DNA of 64,000 bases from JAFGVL01 sp964546015 (GTDB lineage: Bacteria > Bacteroidota > Bacteroidia > Bacteroidales > Paludibacteraceae), in contig CAZJHO010000007.1 of assembly GCA_964546015.1 (NCBI GenBank), positions 7,861-71,860 on the forward strand. Reading direction: 5' to 3'. The notes under the pieces are model-generated. The model was not told the origin of the DNA and did not search any database. It was given only the letters and a program-made list of their open reading frames with translations. The translations under genes and the position numbers were made by a program. The first letter of the stretch is position 1; each line of letters opens with the position of its first letter. Positions 17,628-25,548 of this stretch are shown piece after piece.

Positions 17628-17696
17628 TACTTTGGATTTTAAGATTCAAAGTAAAGGTGTTTCAATAGGCTTGTGTTTTAAGGTTAATTTTGATTG

Positions 17697-17704
17697 CAAA
17701 TATA
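17697..17704 (-). promoter_or_regulatory. -7 element for the ECF sigma factor gene
   Basis: Minus-strand TATATTTG, an exact TAnnTTTG match 69 bases upstream of the start codon. Confidence 0.5.
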
Positions 17705-17762
17705 TAAAAGTTTTGTTTTATAGAATCGTTTTAAAGTAAAAATTACTGTTCATAAATATATT

Positions 17763-20708
17763 TTATTTCGTAATTGCCTGATAAATAACATCTTCAATCT
17801 TATTTCGGATATTCATTTCTTGTAGTTTACGATTCCAAACAACCGGATTTATGCGATTAGAGAGGAAAATATAAATAATTTCTTCTTTAGGATCGCTCCA
17901 TGCACAGGTACCTGTAAATCCGGTATGACCAAACATACTCCGACCATATTGAGTAGGTGTTTGAGGCACTTCTCTACGATCGAAGCCCAGACCACGATTC
18001 CCGATTTCGGTTTTGTAATTAGTGAAAAGAGCACAAGTAGCCGGAGTCAGGTATTGTTCCCCTCCATAAGAACCTCCATTCAAAAGCATTTGAAAATAGA
18101 TTGCTAAATCGCCTGCATTGCCAAACAGTCCTGCATGTCCGGAAACACCTCCAACGAAAGCCGCATTTTCATCATGAACAAAGCCTTGTAAAAGTTGTTT
18201 GCGTAAAAAATTATCTTCTTCGGTAGGAGTAATAATTGTTTTTTCAAATCGATTACGAGGATTGAAACTGATATTATTTGCACCTAACTTTTTGTATAAA
18301 TCAATGGTAAAACTTTCTAAGCTTTGTTCTGATATCAATTCGGATAATTGTTGCAATAATATAAAATTCAAGTCGCTGTAAACATAGTTTTTTTCTTTCG
18401 CCACTGGTGTTTCGCGTACTTTCTCCCAAATCATTGATTTAAATCTTGTTGAAATAAACATACTGTCAGCTATCTGAAGTGGATGTTCATTGTCGGGAAC
18501 TTTGGTAATTAATCCTTTTTTATAATGATAATTTTTGTTCCCATATAAAGTTTTATTTATTTGTATAGAAAAAGTGCTGTCTTTTTTTGTTGAAGTAAGT
18601 TTATTATTTACACTTTTCATATTAATAGCTTCTTCATAAAGAGGAATTGAAGCTGGCAATCCGGATCTATGTAATAGTAAATCACGCCAATTGATTTCTT
18701 TTTTATCACGCTGACGAAACTCGGAGAAATATGAACTAACCGGCTCGTCCAATTCAATTTTTTCTTGATCATAAAGTTTCATTACCATTGGCAATGTTGC
18801 TGCAACTTTGGTGAGCGAAGCCAAATCATATAAATCGGTATTTTTCACTTCTACCTGATTATTATACTCGTGATACCCGAATGACTTTTGATAAACGATA
18901 GCCCCGCGCCGTGCCACTAAAACTTGGCAACCCGGCATGACGCCTTGAGCTATAGCATCCGTTGCTATTGAATCTATACGCTGTAAAACAGATGAATTCA
19001 ACCCAACCATTTCGGGAAATGAATATTCTAAACGAGATTTTACAATGCGAATAGATGTTTCTTTCGGAAAAATATCCGGTAAAGTAATAGGAAGCTTCCC
19101 TTCAATCGAAATAGCACCAAAAATACCATGAGCACAGGCTTTTTGAATAAAAATACTACTTTCATATGCTAGCACACAAGCTGTAGATACAGCTATCGAA
19201 TTTTTAAAATCAGGAAGTTTGTAAGGCGAAATGAAATATGCTTGCACTGCATTCCGGTTTTTTGACAAAACGGTTAAAACACTGTCCGGAAATTGTGGCT
19301 CGTACACAGCAAATATAACCGTATTGTATTTATCTAATTCTTTACTTATAGAAGAAATTGCACTACTGCTTGTAGAGGGAAGAATTGTATAAAGTTGCAT
19401 GGATGCATAATGTGACAGGTTTTTTACAAATTCACCCGAGGCGCTATTTTCTCCAATATTGACAAGAGCAACCTTATTCGCTACATCTTTTATAGGAAGA
19501 ATATTTTTTTCATTTTTAATCAGTGTAATACTTTGCTGTGCCAATTTTTCCTGTAAAACCAACGCTTCTTTCGAATTTACTCGTTCTTCTATGTTATCTA
19601 TGTTGATGGGTGAAGGCTTTGTTTGTAAGCCGTACATATATTTGTAACGAAGAATTTTTCTTACTTTTTCATTGATAGCAGTTTTGGAAATTTGTCGCTT
19701 TTTTATCGCTGTTTTTACACTTTGAATTTCTTTTACCAAATTATCTACATCCAAAATAATATCGTTTCCTGCTAATAGCGCTTTTACAGATATATTCGGG
19801 ATACCTGATACAGCTTTCATTCGCATTCCATCAGTAATTACAAGCCCTTGAAAACCAAGTTCCTTTTGAAGTAATTCTTTTGTTATTTTAGGAGAAAGAG
19901 AGGCTGGCGTATTAGTAGAATCTATTGCCGGAACGGCTAAATGTCCGACCATAATTCCATCAATACCTCTATTTATCAAATACTTAAACGGATATAAATC
20001 AATGCTGTCTAACTGTGCACGATCATGTTTCACGACAGCAAGTTCTATATGAGAATCTTGCTCCGTATCGCCATGCCCGGGAAAATGCTTACCAACAGCC
20101 ATTATCCCCTTGCTTTTTAATCCTGCCGTAAACAACGCTGCCTTATGTGCAATTTCTTTAGGATCTTCACCGAATGACCGCGAATTGATAACCGGATTGT
20201 TCAAGTTAAGATTTACATCCAATACAGGATCAAAGTCAATATGAATGCCCATTTCGTTACACTGACGACCGATTTCTACACCCAAATCATAAATCAATTG
20301 CTCGTCTTGTATTGCCGAAAGGGTTGTTTTGCGAGGATAACGCAAAGCATCAGTCAGGCGCATATTCAGTCCGAACTCGCCATCCATAGTGATAAAAAGA
20401 GGTATTCCGGCTGTTTCTTGTGCCAAATTTGTCAAAGCAGCTTGCTCTTTGATTGTTCCTTTCCAGAAAAGTAGTCCGCCTACTTTTTGTTCTTTGACGG
20501 CTTGAAGCAAGTCTTTTTGGTTTTTGGCATTATCTGTCGCCGAAATGGTGTAAATAAACAACTGTCCGATTTTTTCGTCCAAAGTCATTTTCTTCAATAC
20601 AGAATCAACCCAATGCTCACAAGCAATGCTATCAGGGGTAATAGCATTTATTTTGCCTTGAAAAAGGAAAAAGAAAAAAAGTAAAGAAAAGATTTTATAA
20701 CGAGTCAT
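17763..20708 (-). CDS. GH3 glycosidase fused to a serine hydrolase (beta-lactamase fold)
   Basis: A secreted two-domain enzyme of 981 residues. A signal peptide (KIFSLLFFFFLFQGKINA) leads into a GH3 domain (about residues 35-370) with the NagZ-type KHFPGHGDTEQDSH motif near residue 205 and an ITDGMRM segment where the family nucleophile Asp lies. After a linker domain, a class C beta-lactamase/penicillin-binding fold starts near 590: SLTK (about 628) supplies the nucleophilic serine and lysine, YSD (about 775) replaces YxN, and HTG (about 925) replaces KTG. GH3 enzymes of this type remove beta-N-acetylglucosamine, and the serine hydrolase may act on peptides or esters, so a role in peptidoglycan turnover is inferred. 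The start at 20708 gives a clean signal peptide and overlaps meaB by 14 bases. Confidence 0.88.
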   Translation of the reverse strand: MTRYKIFSLLFFFFLFQGKINAITPDSIACEHWVDSVLKKMTLDEKIGQLFIYTISATDNAKNQKDLLQAVKEQKVGGLLFWKGTIKEQAALTNLAQETAGIPLFITMDGEFGLNMRLTDALRYPRKTTLSAIQDEQLIYDLGVEIGRQCNEMGIHIDFDPVLDVNLNLNNPVINSRSFGEDPKEIAHKAALFTAGLKSKGIMAVGKHFPGHGDTEQDSHIELAVVKHDRAQLDSIDLYPFKYLINRGIDGIMVGHLAVPAIDSTNTPASLSPKITKELLQKELGFQGLVITDGMRMKAVSGIPNISVKALLAGNDIILDVDNLVKEIQSVKTAIKKRQISKTAINEKVRKILRYKYMYGLQTKPSPINIDNIEERVNSKEALVLQEKLAQQSITLIKNEKNILPIKDVANKVALVNIGENSASGEFVKNLSHYASMQLYTILPSTSSSAISSISKELDKYNTVIFAVYEPQFPDSVLTVLSKNRNAVQAYFISPYKLPDFKNSIAVSTACVLAYESSIFIQKACAHGIFGAISIEGKLPITLPDIFPKETSIRIVKSRLEYSFPEMVGLNSSVLQRIDSIATDAIAQGVMPGCQVLVARRGAIVYQKSFGYHEYNNQVEVKNTDLYDLASLTKVAATLPMVMKLYDQEKIELDEPVSSYFSEFRQRDKKEINWRDLLLHRSGLPASIPLYEEAINMKSVNNKLTSTKKDSTFSIQINKTLYGNKNYHYKKGLITKVPDNEHPLQIADSMFISTRFKSMIWEKVRETPVAKEKNYVYSDLNFILLQQLSELISEQSLESFTIDLYKKLGANNISFNPRNRFEKTIITPTEEDNFLRKQLLQGFVHDENAAFVGGVSGHAGLFGNAGDLAIYFQMLLNGGSYGGEQYLTPATCALFTNYKTEIGNRGLGFDRREVPQTPTQYGRSMFGHTGFTGTCAWSDPKEEIIYIFLSNRINPVVWNRKLQEMNIRNKIEDVIYQAITK

Positions 20709-21807
20709 CAGTATTTGTTTGATTGTTAAAATAATAATCCAGCAACTCTTTCGCCGCAACAAACGAACTAACTTCATTATTCATGATTTGCTTTTCTTTT
20801 TCAGCAAGCATTTGTTCGATGGTTGAGTTGTTATAAAAATGGGACTTTAATCGTTCGTTGATTGTTTCGTACATCCAATAGCGATTCTGCTCGTGGCGTT
20901 TGTATTCAAAATATTCATTATTACGGGTAAAATCAATATAGTTTTGAATCATTTTCCAGATTTCATCAATGCCTGTTTTTTCAATTGCGGAGCATGTAAA
21001 CACTTCCGGTTTCCATCCGGATTCGGGCTTAGGAAATAGTTGTAACGCATTGGCAAATTGAGTTCGGGCTACTTTAGATTTTTCAATATTATTGCCATCG
21101 GATTTATTAATGGCAATGCCATCAGCCATTTCCATAATGCCGCGTTTTATTCCTTGTAGCTCGTCACCGGTTCCTGCTAATTGAATTAACAAGAAAAAAT
21201 CAACCATCGAATGTGCTGCTATTTCAGATTGCCCGACACCTACTGTTTCGATAAAAATAGTATCGAAACCGGCAGCTTCACACAGGATAATTGTTTCGCG
21301 CGTTTTTCGTGCTACACCGCCCAAAGAGCCTGCCGATGGCGAAGGGCGAATAAATACTTTCGGGTTTACGGATAGTTCTTCCATACGGGTTTTATCGCCC
21401 AAAATGCTTCCTTTGCTTCGTTCGCTGCTGGGATCTATGGCAAGAACGGCTAATTTCCGATGATTATCGTTTATAATGTGCATCCCAAGCGTTTCGATAA
21501 ACGAACTTTTGCCTGCACCCGGCACTCCTGTAATTCCTACACGAATAGATTTTCCGGCATATGGAAGACATTTTTCGATAATTTCTTGCGCCAACTGTTG
21601 ATGTGCCGGTTTAGAACTTTCAATTAAAGTTACGGCTTGGCTTAGAACCGTAATATTACCCTTAAGAATTCCTTCTAAATATTCTGTACTCGTAAATTGC
21701 TTGCGTGCAGTTCGTTTGGAAAGGTAAGGATTAATGACAGGAGGCTGTTCTATGCCCTTATTCACATTTAGCCCTAAAAATTTATCGTCATTTTCTATAT
21801 GTTTCAT
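20695..21807 (-). CDS. meaB: MeaB/ArgK-family G-protein chaperone
   Basis: A GTPase that loads and protects adenosylcobalamin on methylmalonyl-CoA mutase. The 370 residues include Walker A GVPGAGKSSF, the LAIDPSSERSKGSILGDKTRM segment, IETVGVGQSE and a base-specificity motif NKSDG. The C-terminal dimerisation arm is the last 80 or so residues (NRYWMYETINERL). The mutase subunits are not in the window. The 3' end overlaps the GH3/serine-hydrolase gene by 14 bases, which implies cotranscription but no obvious functional link. Older databases call this family ArgK (LAO/AO transport ATPase), a discarded function. Confidence 0.93.
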   Translation of the reverse strand: MKHIENDDKFLGLNVNKGIEQPPVINPYLSKRTARKQFTSTEYLEGILKGNITVLSQAVTLIESSKPAHQQLAQEIIEKCLPYAGKSIRVGITGVPGAGKSSFIETLGMHIINDNHRKLAVLAIDPSSERSKGSILGDKTRMEELSVNPKVFIRPSPSAGSLGGVARKTRETIILCEAAGFDTIFIETVGVGQSEIAAHSMVDFFLLIQLAGTGDELQGIKRGIMEMADGIAINKSDGNNIEKSKVARTQFANALQLFPKPESGWKPEVFTCSAIEKTGIDEIWKMIQNYIDFTRNNEYFEYKRHEQNRYWMYETINERLKSHFYNNSTIEQMLAEKEKQIMNNEVSSFVAAKELLDYYFNNQTNTDDSL

Positions 21808-21827
21808 GGCATACCGTATAGTTTTTA

Positions 21828-21835
21828 CAAAAGTA
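21828..21835 (-). promoter_or_regulatory. -7 element for meaB
   Basis: Minus-strand TACTTTTG, an exact TAnnTTTG match 20 bases upstream of the meaB start, between meaB and the end of the upstream DUF1573 gene. Confidence 0.55.
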
Positions 21836-21849
21836 AAAAAAAGAGAGCA

Positions 21850-22608
21850 TTATAATTGCTCTCCTTCAATTTTATTTCTTGCGTTTTCAAACTCCGGTAT
21901 TTTTGCATGTATCTTTATGGTTGTTTCTATTCTTTCTTTTCTTTTTTGTTTAAAATATACTTTTATCTCATCATTGATTTCGTTATTTTTCATCTTAGCC
22001 GGATTAAGCAATAACTCGATATTCCCTTTCTCGCCAGGGGTGAGTGTTACCGATTCCACTTTCAAATATTTGGGTAGTTTGGCAAATTTTAAAGTTACTT
22101 CTTCGGATAGAGAATTAAATACTCCGAATTTGATAGCTTTTTGCTCTTTTTTATTTACTACCCTGAAATCAACATTATTCTCTTGTAATTTTACTCCTCC
22201 GAAATCAAAAGGATATGTTTTTTCTACAACTTGTCCACGAGGGGTAACAATCCCTTTTATAGTGAGCGTTTTATTTCCTGCATTGCTCATTATAGTTATC
22301 GTTTTTTCAAAATATCCCGGGCGAGAATTTGTCGAATATGTTACTTTAACTGTTCCTTGTTTTTTAGGAAGAACAGGTTCTTTTGTCCAATGAGGAGTAG
22401 TACACCCACAAGATACCTGCACATTGGAAAGCAATAGGTTTTCTTTTCCTGTATTTTTAAATTTGAATTCGTAAGAAATACTGCCCAACTCTTCAGGAAT
22501 AGTCCCAAAATCGTATTCCAACTGTTCGAATGTAATTTCAGGAGCTTTAGCAAATAAATTTACTCCTATTAGGAATAATGCTGATAAAAAAGCAAGTTTT
22601 GATTTCAT
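21850..22608 (-). CDS. DUF1573 secreted protein, long form
   Basis: A 252-residue exported protein with a signal peptide (LAFLSALFLIGVNLFA). The N-terminal DUF1573 domain (about residues 25-120) has the hallmark FGTIPE and VSCGCTTPHWTKEPVLP with a CGC pair, and an Ig-like strand pattern. A second, weaker Ig-like region follows (about 125-230, with TLTPGEKGNIELLLNP). DUF1573 proteins are very common in Bacteroidota periplasm; their function is unsettled. The gene follows the short DUF1573 gene below, separated by a terminator, and the two look like a duplication. Confidence 0.82.
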   Translation of the reverse strand: MKSKLAFLSALFLIGVNLFAKAPEITFEQLEYDFGTIPEELGSISYEFKFKNTGKENLLLSNVQVSCGCTTPHWTKEPVLPKKQGTVKVTYSTNSRPGYFEKTITIMSNAGNKTLTIKGIVTPRGQVVEKTYPFDFGGVKLQENNVDFRVVNKKEQKAIKFGVFNSLSEEVTLKFAKLPKYLKVESVTLTPGEKGNIELLLNPAKMKNNEINDEIKVYFKQKRKERIETTIKIHAKIPEFENARNKIEGEQL

Positions 22609-22632
22609 TCTTTCGATAAATTTTACAAAAAC

Positions 22633-22680
22633 AAAAATGAGGAATTGTAACAGTTGGCGACTAACAAATCCTCATTTTAA
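22633..22680 (-). terminator. Terminator between the two DUF1573 genes
   Basis: Minus strand: AAAATGAGGATT pairs with AATTCCTCATTTT (one bulge) and is followed by a T-rich stretch. It begins about 20 bases after the short DUF1573 gene ends. Confidence 0.7.
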
Positions 22681-22699
22681 TAGAAAATTCGACTAAAAT

Positions 22700-23089
22700 T
22701 TACTCGGTTTTTTTCTTAGTAACTTCTCCTTTAATAGCAAGGATTACTTTTCCGGATTCAGTATTATTGGAAACGGTAATTGTTTTGTTAAACATTCCCG
22801 GACGACCTGATGTGCTGTAAGTTACAGTAATAGCACCTTTTCCTCCCGGAGTAATAGGTTCGCGAGTCCACTTAGGAGTTGTACAACCACAAGATGCACT
22901 TACATTAGTGATTAACAAATCAGCATCGCCGGTGTTTGTAAATTCAAACACATGAGTGATTGACCCTGCTTCTTCAGCAACCACACCAAAATCATGCGAA
23001 GTTTGGTCGAAAGCAATCACCGGTTTTTGAGCAAAAGCTATTACTGAAAACAATAGTGCAACAACACTTAATAAAATTTTGTTTTTCAT
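22700..23089 (-). CDS. DUF1573 secreted protein, short form
   Basis: A 129-residue exported protein made of a signal peptide (LLSVVALLFSVIAFA) and one DUF1573 domain with DFGVVAEEAGSITHVFEF, ASCGCTTPKWTREPITPG and SGRPGMFNKTITV. It is closely parallel to the N-terminal domain of the neighbouring longer protein, down to the CGCTTPxWTxEP block. It has an exact -7 promoter element and its own terminator, so it is probably expressed separately. Function unknown; the CGC cysteines suggest a metal or redox role but nothing here proves it. Confidence 0.85.
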   Translation of the reverse strand: MKNKILLSVVALLFSVIAFAQKPVIAFDQTSHDFGVVAEEAGSITHVFEFTNTGDADLLITNVSASCGCTTPKWTREPITPGGKGAITVTYSTSGRPGMFNKTITVSNNTESGKVILAIKGEVTKKKTE

Positions 23090-23152
23090 AAAAATGTAAA
23101 TTTTGAAATTAATAGTTAAGTTTCTGTTATGCCCATTTCAAATTAAGCGATG

Positions 23153-23160
23153 CAAATTTA
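23153..23160 (-). promoter_or_regulatory. -7 element for the short DUF1573 gene
   Basis: Minus-strand TAAATTTG, an exact TAnnTTTG match 63 bases upstream of the start codon. Confidence 0.55.
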
Positions 23161-23245
23161 TATGTTTTTTATTAAGAACGATTTTCTTTTAACAGAAAAA
23201 TTTTGCATCAACAGGGGTTTGCAAGAATCATGCCAAAAACACGAC

Positions 23246-23593
23246 TTATTTCATTGTATTGACTGTAGTAGGCGCATTGTTTAAGCAACCACCTTTTTTA
23301 AGAGCACAATTTTCTCCAATAGGCGATGCATAATAGCCTGCATTTTTAAACGCAGCAGTAAGTGTAGCAATATTAGTTTCACTATCGTCATACTCTACGA
23401 TAACGGAGCCTTTTTTTGCACTTGCTTTTACCGAGTGTACTCCTTTTTGCGATTTAATAATCTTTTCAATTTTTTTCTCGTTTTGACTGTCTGTTACCAT
23501 TACATTAAATGATACCGAACTTTTTCCGGCGAATAATCCTATTGTAAAGAAAAAATAAAGCAAAAAGCTTACTATTACGCGTCTTGTATTCAT
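23246..23593 (-). CDS. Exported HMA-fold protein lacking CxxC
   Basis: A 115-residue protein with a signal peptide (about residues 5-22) and a ferredoxin-like heavy-metal-associated fold: FNVMVTDSQNEKKIEKII, then GVHSVKAS, a KGSVIVEYDD strand and LTAAFKNAGY. At the loop where HMA domains carry CxxC, this protein has D35 and N38. Two cysteines, C96 and C103, sit in the C-terminal tail after the fold. The start at 23593 is chosen because an exact -7 element lies at 23619-23626, which would be inside a longer frame from 23629. Metal binding at the usual site is unlikely; the tail cysteines could serve instead. Confidence 0.75.
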   Translation of the reverse strand: MNTRRVIVSFLLYFFFTIGLFAGKSSVSFNVMVTDSQNEKKIEKIIKSQKGVHSVKASAKKGSVIVEYDDSETNIATLTAAFKNAGYYASPIGENCALKKGGCLNNAPTTVNTMK

Positions 23594-23618
23594 AGTCATG
23601 AATTTTAAAAACAAGTTA

Positions 23619-23626
23619 CAAATGTA
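23619..23626 (-). promoter_or_regulatory. -7 element for the HMA-like gene
   Basis: Minus-strand TACATTTG, an exact TAnnTTTG match 26 bases upstream of the chosen ATG. Confidence 0.55.
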
Positions 23627-23676
23627 CACTTTTTACGAAAATAATATATTTGCCAAATAAAATTTATCTAAATCAA

Positions 23677-23708
23677 AAAAAGAGAATGCTCTCTGACATT
23701 CTCTTTTT
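23677..23708 (-). terminator. Terminator after the tyrosine phenol-lyase-like gene
   Basis: A perfect 12-bp stem (AAAAAGAGAATG with CATTCTCTTTTT) around an 8-base loop, followed on the minus strand by a T run; about 20 bases past the lyase stop codon. Confidence 0.8.
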
Positions 23709-23728
23709 CTATGCTAACTTGTTAATAT

Positions 23729-25180
23729 TTATAAGCTATCACCAAAATCAGCTTTGAATTTTGCCATGAGTTTTTCGGGCCAATCCGAAGTTGGTTCTAA
23801 TTTTCCCATAAAGAAACGAAGTACGGCAGGTTCATAAGTAAAACGAAGACCGCCAATCAATTCGCGGTTATCGTACAACCATTTCAAGCGGTCAATCACA
23901 TATTTCACTTGCGAAAGCGTGAACACACGGCGAGGCACAGCCAAACGAAGTAATTCCATATCAGCCAAAGGTTCATTGCCATTCTCATCGCGTTGGTTCG
24001 AAATAGTACCACGCTCCATACCGCGCACTCCTGATATCAGGAAAAATGCTGCAGCTAAAGCTCCAGCCGGATATTCGCGTTGAGGAATGTGTTTACAAAA
24101 TTCCATTGCGTTTACATGCGCACCGAGTACACCCGGAGGTGTTATCATTGGAATACCCAATTTAGAAGCTTCTTCTACAATGTATTTAATAAAAGATGGA
24201 CTTTGGGAAATCATAGTTTCATCCAAAGTTTCGTACAAACCGATAGCCATAGCCTCAATTTCGCGGGTAGAGATACCTCCGTAAGTTAAAAATCCTTCGA
24301 ATAACGGAACTAATGTTTCCAGTTCAAGGTAGATAACTCTGTCGTTAGTACAAATACCTCCTCCACGAGACGAACTTAGTTTGCGGGCAGAAAAATAAAC
24401 AATATCGGCAAAATCGGTCATTGTAAGAATGATTTCTGCTATTGATTTGTCTTTAAATTCTTCTTCTCGTTGTTTTACAAGATACGCATTTTCTCCTAAA
24501 AGGCTCGCATCAAGCACTAAACGGATACCGTATTTATTGGCAACTGCACGCACATCACGAAGATTTTGAACAGAAAACGGTTGCCCGCCAATCAAGTTAG
24601 TCGAAGCCTCCATACGAATGTATGGAATGTTCTCTTTTCCTTTCTCTTTAATAAATGCGTCTAAAGCTTCTATATTCATATTTCCTTTAAACGGATGCGA
24701 TGATTTTAATTCATAAGCTTCAGGATAAAGCAATTCGACAATTTGACCACCATATTCTGTAATATGAGCCAAAGCAGTTGTAAAGTGATAATTCATAGGA
24801 ACAAAACTTCCTTTTTTGATATAAGCCTTACCTAAAATGTTTTCAGCCGCACGACCTTGGTGAGTAGGCAAATAATATTTTTTTCCTAATACATCTTCGA
24901 CGGCTTTTTGCAGACGATAGAAACTTTGTGAACCGGCGTAAGCATCGTCTGCATGCATCATAGCCGAAAGCTGATTATCACTCATAGCATTAGTTCCGCT
25001 ATCGGTAAGCATATCGAGAAATACATCGGTAGTGCTTAATTGAAAAGTATTGTAACCACCTTCGTTAAGCGCTTCTAAACGACGATCAATGGGAACTAAA
25101 TGTAATTTTTGAACAATACGCACTTTGTGCAATTCTAACGGAATTTCTTCTCCTGAATAAAATTTGACTTGTGAACTCAT
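23729..25180 (-). CDS. PLP-dependent beta-eliminating lyase, tyrosine phenol-lyase-like
   Basis: A 483-residue member of the tyrosine phenol-lyase/tryptophanase family, which split aromatic amino acids into phenol or indole, pyruvate and ammonia. Family landmarks are LTDSGTNAMSD (58-68), ADDAYAGS with Y81, THQGR (106-110), N195 before GGQP, D224 (PLP ring nitrogen) and the PLP lysine K267 in FSARKL. M388 and R390 in GMERG match the Met379/Arg381 phenol pocket of tyrosine phenol-lyase rather than the Ile/Val pattern of tryptophanase. Unusually, the arginine three residues after D224 that contacts PLP in both enzymes is L227, and the KKD motif reads RKL. It is somewhat longer than Citrobacter tyrosine phenol-lyase (456). 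Substrate is therefore uncertain. It stands alone, with a terminator behind it. Confidence 0.85.
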   Translation of the reverse strand: MSSQVKFYSGEEIPLELHKVRIVQKLHLVPIDRRLEALNEGGYNTFQLSTTDVFLDMLTDSGTNAMSDNQLSAMMHADDAYAGSQSFYRLQKAVEDVLGKKYYLPTHQGRAAENILGKAYIKKGSFVPMNYHFTTALAHITEYGGQIVELLYPEAYELKSSHPFKGNMNIEALDAFIKEKGKENIPYIRMEASTNLIGGQPFSVQNLRDVRAVANKYGIRLVLDASLLGENAYLVKQREEEFKDKSIAEIILTMTDFADIVYFSARKLSSSRGGGICTNDRVIYLELETLVPLFEGFLTYGGISTREIEAMAIGLYETLDETMISQSPSFIKYIVEEASKLGIPMITPPGVLGAHVNAMEFCKHIPQREYPAGALAAAFFLISGVRGMERGTISNQRDENGNEPLADMELLRLAVPRRVFTLSQVKYVIDRLKWLYDNRELIGGLRFTYEPAVLRFFMGKLEPTSDWPEKLMAKFKADFGDSL

Positions 25181-25359
25181 TTATATTTAATATTTTTAAA
25201 AATCAGGTCGCTAAAGTACATAAAAAATTGGATTTCGATATATTATTAATTTGAAAAAGTATTTTTACTGTCGTTTTTTGCATTTTATGTAATAAATCAA
25301 TGTTTTTGATAAAAATTAATATGTTTTTAAACATTTGATTTTGAAATACTAAATATTCT

Positions 25360-25416
25360 ATTCACCTTAAATTAACTTACAAAAGTGGTGCTAAGTCCAC
25401 AGAAAAATAGGTGAAT
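25360..25416. repeat. Nested inverted repeat upstream of dapB
   Basis: Outer arms ATTCACCT (25360-25367) and AGGTGAAT (25409-25416) enclose an inner GTGG (25385-25388) and CCAC (25397-25400). It lies about 90 bases upstream of the dapB -7 element, so it is not in the dapB leader. Confidence 0.4.
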
Positions 25417-25507
25417 TAATAATCAAGTTATCAGATTTTTTCGTTAACATAAAAAGATAGAAATATTTTATAACTTTTTTTATTATTCATGTAGAACCAA
25501 TATTTCA

Positions 25508-25515
25508 TATCTTTG
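25508..25515 (+). promoter_or_regulatory. -7 element for dapB-lepB-wbqC
   Basis: TATCTTTG, an exact TAnnTTTG match 33 bases upstream of the dapB ATG at 25549. No clear TTTG at -33. Confidence 0.6.
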
Positions 25516-25548
25516 CGCATCATTTAAACTTTGATATTTCAATATTTT

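Larger units (their letters stand above)
25181..25548. other. Divergent intergenic region, lyase / dapB
   Basis: 368 very AT-rich bases between divergently transcribed genes. It holds the dapB -7 element at 25508-25515, a near-consensus -7 for the lyase on the minus strand at 25211-25218 (TACTTTAG), and a nested inverted repeat at 25360-25416. No reading frame of note. Confidence 0.5.

Noticed and set aside
21734..22393. Open frame of 219 codons on + opposite meaB and the long DUF1573 gene
   Set aside because: It overlaps two supported minus-strand genes and looks membrane-like only because their complement is T-rich.
23729..25180. Calling the lyase tryptophanase (tnaA)
   Set aside because: Tryptophanases have a GIRxxEIG-type segment at the aromatic pocket; this protein has GVRGMERG as in tyrosine phenol-lyase, and the PLP surroundings differ from both.
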